Assembly: GCF_001440395.1 (NCBI RefSeq)
Contig: NZ_LLXZ01000059.1
Span: 1 to 64,000, forward strand
Source of the DNA: Bradyrhizobium jicamae
Lineage (GTDB): Bacteria > Pseudomonadota > Alphaproteobacteria > Rhizobiales > Xanthobacteraceae
Direction of reading: 5' to 3'
Length of the DNA stretch: 64,000 nt
Both the position numbers and the translations under genes were made by a program. Shown here one piece after another: positions 7,752-15,911 of the stretch (positions are counted from its first letter, which is position 1; each line of letters starts with the position of its first letter). The notes under the pieces are model-generated. The model was not told where the DNA came from. It worked only from the letters and a program-made list of their open reading frames with translations, and did no database searches.

Positions 7752-9779
7752 CTAAGTTGTGAGCGCGGGGCGCTCTGGCTCCCGCGTTCTGGCCTGCCAC
7801 AGCAATACGCCGAAACCGATGATCAGGCCCGGCACATAGGTGTAGCTGATATCGCGTCCGGTGATCCATTCGACGATTGCCTCAATCAGGCTTGGGAACA
7901 CCAGCAGCAATCCGGATAGCAGAAGCAGGCCGCGCTCGACCGCTGTATTTTGTCGCAGCGCCCAGTTCTGGGCAAACGCAGCCAGCGCCAGCAGCCCCAG
8001 GCTTGTCTTGATCGTGATTTCGATGATGTCGACCCATGATCCGCCCTTGGGGATCGACATCAGCAGGCCGCCGCCTTGCGGATCGAGCACGAACACGAAG
8101 GGCACCAGAAACGCCGGCAGCGTGTACTTCCAGGATTGCAGCGTGGTCCGGTAGGGATCGCCGCCGGTGATGGCGGCCGCCGCGAACGGCGAGAGCGCCG
8201 TTGGCGGCGATACCTCGGATAGAACGGCATAATAGAAGATGAACATGTGCGCGGCGTAATCGGGCACGCCGAGCTTGATCAGCGCCGGCGCCGCGATCAC
8301 CGCGCAGATGATGTAAGACGCGGTTACCGGCACCGCGAGGCCGATGATCCAGACGATCAGCGAGGTGTAGATCGCGGTCAGCAGCAGGCTGCCGCCGGCA
8401 TAGCTGATCACGATCGACGAGAATTTCAGGCCGAGACCGGTCAGCGTCACGATGCCGACGACAATGCCGGCGCAGGCGCAGGTGGTCGCGGCATTGAGTG
8501 CGCCGATCGAGCCATCGGCCAGCGCCTTCACCAGCTTGCTCGGCACCAGCGCGGTCTCCCGGCGCAGGAAGCTCAGCGCGAAGGTAACGACGATGGCGTA
8601 GAACACCGATAGCGACGGCGAGTAGCCGATGACCATGAAAAAGACGACGGCCAAGAGCGAGATGAAGTGGAAGCCATACCGCCTGGTCATCTGGCCGAGC
8701 GACATCTCGGGCGTGAAGGCCACGTTCTTGGCGTGGAACTTCTTGGCGTCCAGTTCGACCATGAACAGGAGCGACATGTAGTAGAGGCAGGTCGGGATGG
8801 TCGCCATCCAGATCACGTCGAGATAGCTGATCTTGAGAAATTCGGCGATCAGGAACGCGGCGGCGCCGAGAACTGGCGGCGACAGGATCGCGCCGAGGCC
8901 GCCGGCTGCGAGCAGTCCGCCGGCGGCATTCCTCTCGAAGCCGGCCTTGGCCATCATCGGGTAGGCCACGGTGCCGATCATCACGGTGGTGGCGACGCCC
9001 GATCCGGAGGGGCCGCCGAGCAGGAACGACGACAGCACCACGGTGCGGCCGGCGCTGTTCGGCTTGCCGCCCATCAGCGCCAGCGAGAAGTCGATGAAGA
9101 ACTTGCCGGCGCCGGAATGCTGCAGGAAGGCACCGTAGATCGTGAACAGGATGATCAGCGTTGCCGACACGTCGACGGCGACGCCGAAGATGCCCTCCAG
9201 CGTAATGAAGAGGTGGCCGACCAGGCGGGCCAGATCATAGCCGCGATGGGTCCAGGGCGCCGGCAGATACGGACCCAACATCGCATAGGCGATGAAACAC
9301 AACGAAACCACGGGCATGATTGCGCCGGTGGTGCGCCGCGTCGCCTCCAGCAGCAACACGATGAAGACGATGCCGACGATCACGTCCCAGCGGTCGGGCG
9401 TGGTGGCGCGGTCGGTGAAATCCTCGCCGCCCCACAGCGCATAGACGATGGTGGCAACCGCGACGATCCCGGGGACGACGTCCCACCAGCGCACGCGGTT
9501 GCGAAAGCGCGTCGCCAGCGGAAACAGCAGGAAGCTCAGGACCAGCGTGAAGGCGACGTGGGTGTAGCGAAGTTCCTGGGTCGGAACGATGGCGTAGGCG
9601 GCGTAGAGGTGAAACAGGCTCATGACCACGGCAATCGTGGTCGAAATCCTGCCTGCCCAGCCCATCAGGCGGTTGGCCGCGCCTTCTTCCGCCTCGATGT
9701 AGGCTTCTGCCTTGTGCCGCGCTTCGTCTGATACCGCGACGATCTCATCATTGGGCGGCGTTGTCTTGTCTGCTGCCAT
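7752..9779 (-). CDS. TRAP transporter fused 4TM/12TM permease
   Basis: A 675-aa inner-membrane protein, the expected size for the fused small and large TRAP membrane subunits that partner TAXI receptors. The N-terminal part (about residues 40-170) holds the DctQ-like helices and the rest the DctM-like transport domain, with features such as LLGGPSGSGVATTVMIGTV and AGGLLAAGGLGAILSPPVLG that form the Na+/substrate core. The family couples uptake to Na+ or H+. It is the first gene of the operon, with the receptor gene second. The start at 9779 gives a soluble N-terminal tail before the first helix. Confidence 0.93.
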   Translation of the reverse strand: MAADKTTPPNDEIVAVSDEARHKAEAYIEAEEGAANRLMGWAGRISTTIAVVMSLFHLYAAYAIVPTQELRYTHVAFTLVLSFLLFPLATRFRNRVRWWDVVPGIVAVATIVYALWGGEDFTDRATTPDRWDVIVGIVFIVLLLEATRRTTGAIMPVVSLCFIAYAMLGPYLPAPWTHRGYDLARLVGHLFITLEGIFGVAVDVSATLIILFTIYGAFLQHSGAGKFFIDFSLALMGGKPNSAGRTVVLSSFLLGGPSGSGVATTVMIGTVAYPMMAKAGFERNAAGGLLAAGGLGAILSPPVLGAAAFLIAEFLKISYLDVIWMATIPTCLYYMSLLFMVELDAKKFHAKNVAFTPEMSLGQMTRRYGFHFISLLAVVFFMVIGYSPSLSVFYAIVVTFALSFLRRETALVPSKLVKALADGSIGALNAATTCACAGIVVGIVTLTGLGLKFSSIVISYAGGSLLLTAIYTSLIVWIIGLAVPVTASYIICAVIAAPALIKLGVPDYAAHMFIFYYAVLSEVSPPTALSPFAAAAITGGDPYRTTLQSWKYTLPAFLVPFVFVLDPQGGGLLMSIPKGGSWVDIIEITIKTSLGLLALAAFAQNWALRQNTAVERGLLLLSGLLLVFPSLIEAIVEWITGRDISYTYVPGLIIGFGVLLWQARTREPERPALTT

Positions 9780-9940
9780 ACTTTCCCCGGGGCCCGTTAA
9801 CTCTGGAGACCCGGTGTCCTGCGGGCCTTTCGCGGGCGCATTCAGTCCAATTTGGGTAACCGTGGCAAGGGCCTTTTAGACCTATATCGGGGGCATCTGT
9901 TAGCTTATCGGACGACTTGACCCTGCGGGCGTCGCCATCC

Positions 9941-10021
9941 GTAGCCCGGATGCAGCGAAGCGAATTCCGGGGAAGGTACCAAACAAGAATCCCGGGTTGC
10001 GCTTCGCTTCACCCGGGCTAC
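9941..10021. repeat. Palindromic intergenic repeat (GTAGCCCGG family)
   Basis: GTAGCCCGGATGCAGCGAAGCG at the left and CGCTTCGCTTCACCCGGGCTAC at the right are imperfect inverted copies, with GAATTCCGGG/CCCGGG inside. This is a dispersed repeat type found in Bradyrhizobium and Rhodopseudomonas intergenic regions. Its right end is 32 bp before the SDR start codon. Confidence 0.75.
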
Positions 10022-10053
10022 AAGAAAATAGTTTGAAAGGGAGAAGAAAGTCG

Positions 10054-10860
10054 ATGGAACGGCTCAAGGGCAAGACGGCGATGGTGGTGGGCGCGGGCTC
10101 GATCGGGCCTGGCTGGGGCAATGGCAAGGCGACCGCCGTGACGTTTGCGCGCGAGGGTGCGCAGGTATTTTGCGTCGATCGCAACGCGGCTGCGGCCGAA
10201 GAGACGGTGAAGATCATCACCGGCGAGGGCGGCAAGGCGATGGCGCATACCGCCGACGTGTCGAAGGCCGCCGAGGTCGAGGCGATGGTCGCGGCCTGTC
10301 TGAAGGCCTATGGCCGCATCGACGTGCTCGACAACAATGTCGGCATCGCCGAAGTCGGCAGCGTGGTCGAGGTGGCGGAAGCCGAATGGGATCGCGTCTT
10401 CGCCGTCAACCTCAAGAGCGCTTATCTGTCCATGAAGCACGTCATTCCCGTGATGGTCAGGCAGGGGGGCGGCTCGATCATCAACATCTCCTCGATCGCC
10501 TCGATCCGCCACGTCGGCATTTCCTATGTCAGCTACAACGCCAGCAAGGCCGCGATGAACCAGATGACGCGCACCACGGCGGTCGAATTCGCGTCAAAGC
10601 ATGTGCGCGTGAATGCCATCCTGCCAGGACTGATGAAGACGCCGATGGTCGAACATTCGGCCGGCCTTGCGCAAAGCTACGCCAAGGGCGACGTCGAGGC
10701 GATGTGGCGGGCGCGCGACGCGCAGGTGCCGATGGGGCACATGGGCGATGCCTGGGACGTCGCCAATGCGGCGCTGTTCCTCGCCTCGGATGAATCGAAA
10801 TATGTCACCGGCATCGAGCTCGTGGTCGATGGCGGCATCACCTGCAAGTCGGGCGCCTGA
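10054..10860 (+). CDS. SDR-family NAD(P)-dependent oxidoreductase
   Basis: A 268-aa classical short-chain dehydrogenase. The ATG at 10054 follows AAAGGGAGAAG; the longer frame from 9997 lies in the repeat. The cofactor loop reads GAGSIGPGWGNGKA (about residues 13-26), a slightly extended version of TGxxxGxG, with CVDRNA after strand 2. The catalytic tetrad elements are present: NNVG, NISSIAS and Y-x-x-S-Y-N-A-S-K, with the Tyr/Lys of the YNASK block. The C-terminal GIELVVDGG is typical. The substrate is unknown, probably a secondary alcohol or ketone. It is convergent with the antiporter gene, with a gap of only 8 bp. Confidence 0.9.
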   Translation: MERLKGKTAMVVGAGSIGPGWGNGKATAVTFAREGAQVFCVDRNAAAAEETVKIITGEGGKAMAHTADVSKAAEVEAMVAACLKAYGRIDVLDNNVGIAEVGSVVEVAEAEWDRVFAVNLKSAYLSMKHVIPVMVRQGGGSIINISSIASIRHVGISYVSYNASKAAMNQMTRTTAVEFASKHVRVNAILPGLMKTPMVEHSAGLAQSYAKGDVEAMWRARDAQVPMGHMGDAWDVANAALFLASDESKYVTGIELVVDGGITCKSGA

Positions 10861-10868
10861 CGCGCCCG

Positions 10869-12413
10869 TCATGCCTGTGCGCTCAGTTCGGCGCGGTCGA
10901 ACTCTTCTTCCACCTGATGGAAGGCGTCGTCGCTGATCTCCTCGAGATCGCGCATCCTCAACAGCGCCGCTCGTGCCGCGCCGATCGCGCGGCGGCGCAG
11001 CGGATCGGCCGGCAGCTCGCTGCTCGCGATGCCGGTTTCGGGTTCGGTTTCGGCACGCAGCAGTACGGCGCGGTATTCGAGCCGCAGGATCTCGGCCTCC
11101 TCGGACGGATCGGCTTCGATTGCCTCGAGCGCAGCGCGATAGGCGGCGCAGCGGGCGTGAGCGGCCTCGCGCGCGACCGGATCGTCCTCCTCGAACTTCA
11201 GCGCGAGGATCAGCGGCCGCAGCGTCAGGCCCTGCATCACGAGCGTCCCCAGCACCACGGCAAACGCCGTCAGCAGGATGAGATCGCGATATGGGAAGTT
11301 TTCGGGCAACGCGAAGGCGGCCGCCAGCGTGACGATGCCGCGCATCCCGCACCAGGACACGATGACGCCGCGTTCCACGCTCGGTACCGCGGGAGACACA
11401 TGCGCAGGGAGCAGGCCGTATGCGTTCAAGGCCCGCAACAAGGCGCCATAGGGCATCACCCAGGCGATGCGGGCGATGATCACGACGGCGAGGATCGCGG
11501 CGGCAAAGCTGCAATATTTCAACCGCACCTCGTCGTTGAGCCCGGACCAGATCGGATTGAGCTGCATGCCGATCAGCATGAACGCCAGCACGTTGAGCAC
11601 GAACACGACGGTTTCCCACACCGCATAGGAGGCCACGCGGAGCCGCGCCGGGGTACGCTCGGGCGCCGTGCGCGCGATCGTGATCGCATAGGCGACGATG
11701 GTGAGAATGCCTGATAGCCCGATATGCTCGGCGACGATCCACACCATGAAGGTGCCGGCGAATTGCGTGATGATGGCGCTCGGCGCCTCGGTGATGCGGC
11801 GCGTGATCTGGGTCCAGACCCGCGCGAACAGGAAGCCGGCAATGAGGCTTCCGAACAGCGCGAACGCAACCGATGGCACGAACTCGTGCACCTTCATGTG
11901 CTCGGCGGCAACCAGGCCGACCGCGACGCGGTAGATCAGGAGTGCGCTGGCATCGTTGAGCAGGCTTTCGCCCTCGAGGATCTTCTGGATGCGGTAGGGC
12001 AGGTTGACCTGGCGCAGGATCGCGGTGGCCGCCGCGGCGTCGGGCGGTGCCACGATGGCGCCGAGCGCGATCGCGACCGCCCATGGCATGTCGGGACGAA
12101 GCCAGTGCGCGACCACAGCGACGGCGGCGGTCGTAACCCCGACCGCGACCAGCACCAGGGTCGAGACCGGCAGCCAGTTGATCCTGAGGTCGCGCAGCGA
12201 GGTATCGAAAGCGGCGTCCAGCAGCACCGGCGCCACGAACAGCGCCAGCGCCAGCTCAGGCTGCAACGTCCACGATGGACCGGAAGGCACGAAGGCCAGC
12301 AGCATGCCGCCGATCGCAAGAAATGTCGGATACGGCACCTTGAGCCGCCGCGCCAGTGCGGACAGCAGGACTGCGCCAAGCAGCAGCCCAATAATCCATT
12401 CGAAGTCTAGCAA
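10869..12413 (-). CDS. CPA1-family Na+/H+ antiporter
   Basis: A 514-aa membrane protein with about 12 predicted transmembrane helices (residues 5-405) and a roughly 100-residue charged cytoplasmic tail. The ion-binding region shows ALGAIVAPPDAAAATAILRQ and GESLLNDASALLIYRVAVG, the conserved blocks of NhaP/NHE exchangers with the functional Asp residues (APPDA and NDA). A third block, SWCGMRGIVTLAAAFALP, is also present. It exports Na+ (or K+) in exchange for H+ for pH and salt homeostasis. The start at 12413 is at the beginning of the first helix. Length and topology fit the family. Confidence 0.92.
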   Translation of the reverse strand: MLDFEWIIGLLLGAVLLSALARRLKVPYPTFLAIGGMLLAFVPSGPSWTLQPELALALFVAPVLLDAAFDTSLRDLRINWLPVSTLVLVAVGVTTAAVAVVAHWLRPDMPWAVAIALGAIVAPPDAAAATAILRQVNLPYRIQKILEGESLLNDASALLIYRVAVGLVAAEHMKVHEFVPSVAFALFGSLIAGFLFARVWTQITRRITEAPSAIITQFAGTFMVWIVAEHIGLSGILTIVAYAITIARTAPERTPARLRVASYAVWETVVFVLNVLAFMLIGMQLNPIWSGLNDEVRLKYCSFAAAILAVVIIARIAWVMPYGALLRALNAYGLLPAHVSPAVPSVERGVIVSWCGMRGIVTLAAAFALPENFPYRDLILLTAFAVVLGTLVMQGLTLRPLILALKFEEDDPVAREAAHARCAAYRAALEAIEADPSEEAEILRLEYRAVLLRAETEPETGIASSELPADPLRRRAIGAARAALLRMRDLEEISDDAFHQVEEEFDRAELSAQA

Positions 12414-12515
12414 TTTTGGATTCCCTGCGGGTCGAGATCGATGTCACCATCAATCTACACCAAAACCGGCAAGTCATCCTGACGGAGAGTCTGGCTCCGA
12501 ACGGCCGCCCGTTCG

Positions 12516-13287
12516 CTACTGCGCCATCGCCACGATGCCGCCCGCGAAGGAATGCCAGAGCGGCGTGACACTGATCGGCCAATTCAGGAATTTCACGGCG
12601 ATCAGGGCAAGGCCGCCATAGACATAAAACCGGATGCGGTCGGCCGCGTGTGCGCCAGTCGAACACCATGGCGGCCACCAGCAACAGATAGGCGACGATA
12701 GCGGGCGGGATGGTCACCGGCACCGGGGGCGGACCGAGAGGGCCGGGAGGAGCCAGGAAGGTAAGAAACCAGCGGGCGACGGCAGCGTCCAACAGCGAAA
12801 TGCTGGCCAGCAGCATCAGCCGCTTGTGCGTTTCCGGCTTGCGGATGGCGGCAATGGCGAGCGCAAAAATCACCGCAAAGAACAGAATTCCGCTGAGCGG
12901 GACAATCGCGAAAGCGATTCCGTCATCGGTCATTCCGGCCGCGGCCGACCGCTTCATCGCGTTGACCGCCACCAGGAAGCCGAAGATCGTCATCGCGGTC
13001 GCCAACGAGACGCCGATCATGCCGATAGAGCGATGCCGGGCAACATTGCCTGACGCCGCGAGCCAGCTCTGGAATACGAAGTAAAGCGACCAGGCGAAGA
13101 ACAGCAGGCCGTGAAAATGCACGACTGGCGAAGCCGAAAACGATCGCTTCGCCAGCGGCAGCCAGTAGGTCGGCGCAAAGCCGAGAAAGGCGACGGCCAT
13201 GCAGGCCAGCGCCATGTAGAAGTAGAAATAACCGGTCTGGGACTGCGCGATGGCGCGCGGCGGATTGAGGTCGGTCAATGTGGTCAT
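12516..13287 (-). pseudogene. Seven-helix membrane protein gene with a single-base frameshift
   Basis: The frame beginning at the ATG at 13287 (MTTLTDLNPPRA...) encodes about seven transmembrane helices with conserved-looking histidines (VVHFHG, ARHRSIG, PETHKRL). It then reads DWRTRGRPHPV, after which the frame turns non-membrane and runs on into the antiporter gene. Removing one base from the A-run at 12626-12629 restores a natural continuation (YVYGGLALIAVKFLNWPI...IVAMAQ) ending in a stop at 12516, giving 256 aa. It is therefore either a recent pseudogene or a sequencing error in a short homopolymer. The histidine pattern hints at a haem or redox membrane protein, but I do not recognise the family. 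Confidence 0.75.
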
Positions 13288-13471
13288 GGTTGTTGAGTCC
13301 GTGACATCAGCTAAAGGTTCACGACAAATATTATGACGACGAACATCCATTCGCGTGTGAAGGAGGTCACTCCTCTCGCGCGCCACCGTTCGGCCAAAAT
13401 CTGTCCAGAAGCGAGCAGGGAAAAATCGACGCTGGCCGTTGTCGGAAAAGCGCGGGGCTTGCTAGGATCGG

Positions 13472-14269
13472 ATGCAATCGTCAGCGTTCTCCCGGGTCAA
13501 TTCGATGCGAGGCCATTCCGATATCCGCAACACCGCAGCGGCGTTCCTGCTGTGGATGGGGTTGGCGCATGGTGCATCGGCGACAGGCGTCGAGCCCGCC
13601 AAGGACCTGCGCGCCGATCCCGCGCCCTGCGTTGCCGCCGCCCGTGCGCAGGATGACGACAAGATCGTGAATGTCTGCGGCGCGCTGATCGACAACGACA
13701 GGACCGACAAGGCCGATCGCATCAAGGCGCTGATCGCGCGTGCCGAGGCGCACGACCGGAAAGGCATGAGCTATCCTGCCATTCGCGACTATGACGACGT
13801 GCTGCGGCTCGACCCGACCAACGCCGACATTCACAACGCGCGCGGCGAACTCTGGCGCAAGAAGGGCGATCTGCCGAAGGCGGTCGCCGATTTTGCCGCA
13901 GCGATGAAGCTGAACCCGGAACACGCCGCCGCCAGGGCCAACCATCGGTCGATGGCGCAGGAACTGGAGCGGCTCGGCGCGCTGAAGGCCATAGCCGGCA
14001 AGCCGAGCTTCAATTGCGCCACCGCGCGCCGCAAGGTGGAAAAGGCCATCTGCGCCAATCCCGCGCTGGCCGATCTCGAGCGGGACGTTCATGTGTCGTA
14101 TGTCCGCGCGACCCGTGAAGACATGACCCCGGCCCAGGCCCGCAAGCTGCGCCGCGAGCAGGAGGAATTCATCGCCCGCCGCAACGCCTCGTTCGGCCGG
14201 CCCGGCTACGACCTGCAGAAAGCGATGAAACAGCGCCTGCAGCAGCTCAACGGGGTCGACGGTTACTGA
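13472..14269 (+). CDS. TPR protein with C-terminal LprI-like domain (short paralogue)
   Basis: A 265-aa exported protein. The start at 13472 follows TAGGA; an ATG at 13505 is an alternative and both leave a hydrophobic leader. Residues about 85-165 form two tetratricopeptide repeats (AIRDYDDVLRLDPTNADIHN; AVADFAAAMKLNPEHAAARA). The C-terminal about 85 residues (FNCATARRKVEKAICANP...) match the LprI/DUF1311 pattern: Cys-x9-E-x-x-IC followed by a helical segment ending in a conserved Gly-Tyr-Asp. LprI in mycobacteria inhibits lysozyme, but the role of this combination is unknown. It is followed 140 bp on by a longer paralogue with the same architecture. Confidence 0.8.
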   Translation: MQSSAFSRVNSMRGHSDIRNTAAAFLLWMGLAHGASATGVEPAKDLRADPAPCVAAARAQDDDKIVNVCGALIDNDRTDKADRIKALIARAEAHDRKGMSYPAIRDYDDVLRLDPTNADIHNARGELWRKKGDLPKAVADFAAAMKLNPEHAAARANHRSMAQELERLGALKAIAGKPSFNCATARRKVEKAICANPALADLERDVHVSYVRATREDMTPAQARKLRREQEEFIARRNASFGRPGYDLQKAMKQRLQQLNGVDGY

Positions 14270-14409
14270 CCAAAGCAGGTGTTTCATCCCGAAACACCGT
14301 CTTTCTGGTGCCGGCCGCGACCGCCTTTCGAACCTTGGAATGCACTGTTGCGACAGACTGGCGGGAGCGGCGTTAGCCGCGAATTACGCCAGAATTTCAA
14401 GAGCCGATC

Positions 14410-15768
14410 ATGCGATCATTCATTTCGCCCTTTGCCGCGACCGCGTCGTTGACCCTTGCCATCCTGACCTCCACTGCCGCCATCGCCCAAACGACCGCGG
14501 AGCGGCCGGTCGTCTGCGAGGCGCTTTCGGCTGCCGAACCCGCGGCGCTGATCGACGTTTGCACCGCCCTGATCGACAATGCGGCGACGCCGGAGAGCGC
14601 GCGGCTCGACGCCATGATCACCCGCGCCGCAGCGCTGCATAATAGCGGCCAGACCGACAAGGCATTGGCTGAAATCGCTTCCGTCATCGCCAAGGATTCC
14701 AGCCGCCCCCGCGCCTTCCGTGCCCGCGGCGAAATCCTGCGCCAGACCGGCAGAATGGAGGCCGCGTTCGAGGCGCTGAACCAGGCGATCCGGCTGGAGC
14801 CGGACAATGCCACCGGTTACGCAAACCGCGCCAATGCCTTCAACAATGCGAGGAAGTACGACCGCGCCATCGAGGACTATAATGAAGCGCTGCGGCTGAA
14901 GCCGGATTTCGCGCAAGCCTTCTCGGACCGCGGCGCCGCCTGGTATTTCAAGGGCGAGTATCAGAAGGCGATCGCCGATTACGATGAAGCGCTTCGCCTC
15001 GAGCCGCACCGCGCCCGCACCTACAGCAACCGTTCCGCGGCCTACCGCAAGCTTGGCCGGACCGAAAAAGCGATCGAGGACGTCACGACGGCGATCCGGA
15101 TCGACCCGACGCAGCCGGAATTCTTCGACAATCGTGGCCTTGACCTCGCCGGCAACAGCGACTATGCGCGCGCGATCGCCGACTACGATGAAGCGATCAA
15201 GCTGCGCCCCGAAGCGAAGTTCCTGACTAACCGCGGCGACGCCTACCAGGCGCGCAAGGATTACGACCGTGCGATCGCGGATTACGATGCGGCGCTGAAA
15301 CTCGATCCGAAATTCCAGCGCGCCTACAACAATCGCGGCGCGGCCTGGGTCAAGAAGGGCGATCGCAGCCGGGCGCTGAAGGATTATGCGGAAGCCGTCC
15401 GCCTCAATCCGTCCGACAGCACCGCCGCTGCCAATCACAAGGAGATTACACAGGAGATCGAGCGGCTGGGTTCGCTGAGCTATCAGAAGAACCTGCCGAG
15501 CTTCAATTGCGCCACCGCCAAACGCCAGGTGGAAAAGGCGATCTGCGCCGACGCGAGCCTCGCCCAGCTCGACCGCAACATCAACGACGTGTTCCTGCGG
15601 GTGATTGCGAGCGCGGAATCCGACAGCCGTCGCGCCGCGCTGGCGCAGACCCGGCAACAGCGCAACTTCATCGATAAGCGCAACAGCTCGTTCGGCAAGC
15701 GCGGTTATGACCTCCGTCAGGCGATGGAGGATCGGCTGGACAAGCTGAATACAATCGCCCGACAGTAG
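14410..15768 (+). CDS. Multi-TPR protein with C-terminal LprI-like domain (long paralogue)
   Basis: A 452-aa protein with a signal peptide (MRSFISPFAATASLTLAILTS, cleavage near AIA-QTT). Up to eight consecutive TPR units follow (about residues 70-365), each with the A-x3-Y-(N/D)-E-A-(L/I)-(R/K)-L pattern. The C-terminal LprI-like domain (FNCATAKRQVEKAICAD...) is almost identical to that of the preceding gene. TPR arrays scaffold protein-protein contacts, so a periplasmic TPR-plus-LprI protein may bind an envelope enzyme. The two genes look like a tandem duplication with TPR number changed. No catalytic domain is visible. Confidence 0.85.
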   Translation: MRSFISPFAATASLTLAILTSTAAIAQTTAERPVVCEALSAAEPAALIDVCTALIDNAATPESARLDAMITRAAALHNSGQTDKALAEIASVIAKDSSRPRAFRARGEILRQTGRMEAAFEALNQAIRLEPDNATGYANRANAFNNARKYDRAIEDYNEALRLKPDFAQAFSDRGAAWYFKGEYQKAIADYDEALRLEPHRARTYSNRSAAYRKLGRTEKAIEDVTTAIRIDPTQPEFFDNRGLDLAGNSDYARAIADYDEAIKLRPEAKFLTNRGDAYQARKDYDRAIADYDAALKLDPKFQRAYNNRGAAWVKKGDRSRALKDYAEAVRLNPSDSTAAANHKEITQEIERLGSLSYQKNLPSFNCATAKRQVEKAICADASLAQLDRNINDVFLRVIASAESDSRRAALAQTRQQRNFIDKRNSSFGKRGYDLRQAMEDRLDKLNTIARQ

Positions 15769-15850
15769 GGTTTTGCCGGACGGCCAGTGTATTCCGGCTT
15801 GATCTGGCGCAACTTCGCGTGACAATGCCCCTGAAATAATGTCGCTCAGC

Positions 15851-15882
15851 CGTCATGGCCCGGCAAAAGGCCGAGCATGACG
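15851..15882. repeat. Short remnant of a palindromic repeat
   Basis: CGTCATGGCC...GGCCGAGCATGACG forms an imperfect hairpin matching the ends of the repeat at 17971-18056 (GCCATGACG). It lies 30 bp before the prpE start and within its leader. Confidence 0.5.
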
Positions 15883-15911
15883 ACGATGGGCGAACACGCG
15901 GGGAGTGCGCC

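Noticed and set aside
8667..9731. 354-codon frame opposite the TRAP permease
   Set aside because: Polar, repeat-like composition, no start signal, opposite a clear twelve-helix permease.
12256..12515. C-terminal continuation of the membrane protein frame into the antiporter gene
   Set aside because: The sequence changes from membrane-like to polar after the A-run at 12626-12629, so it is a frameshift product and not a real extension.
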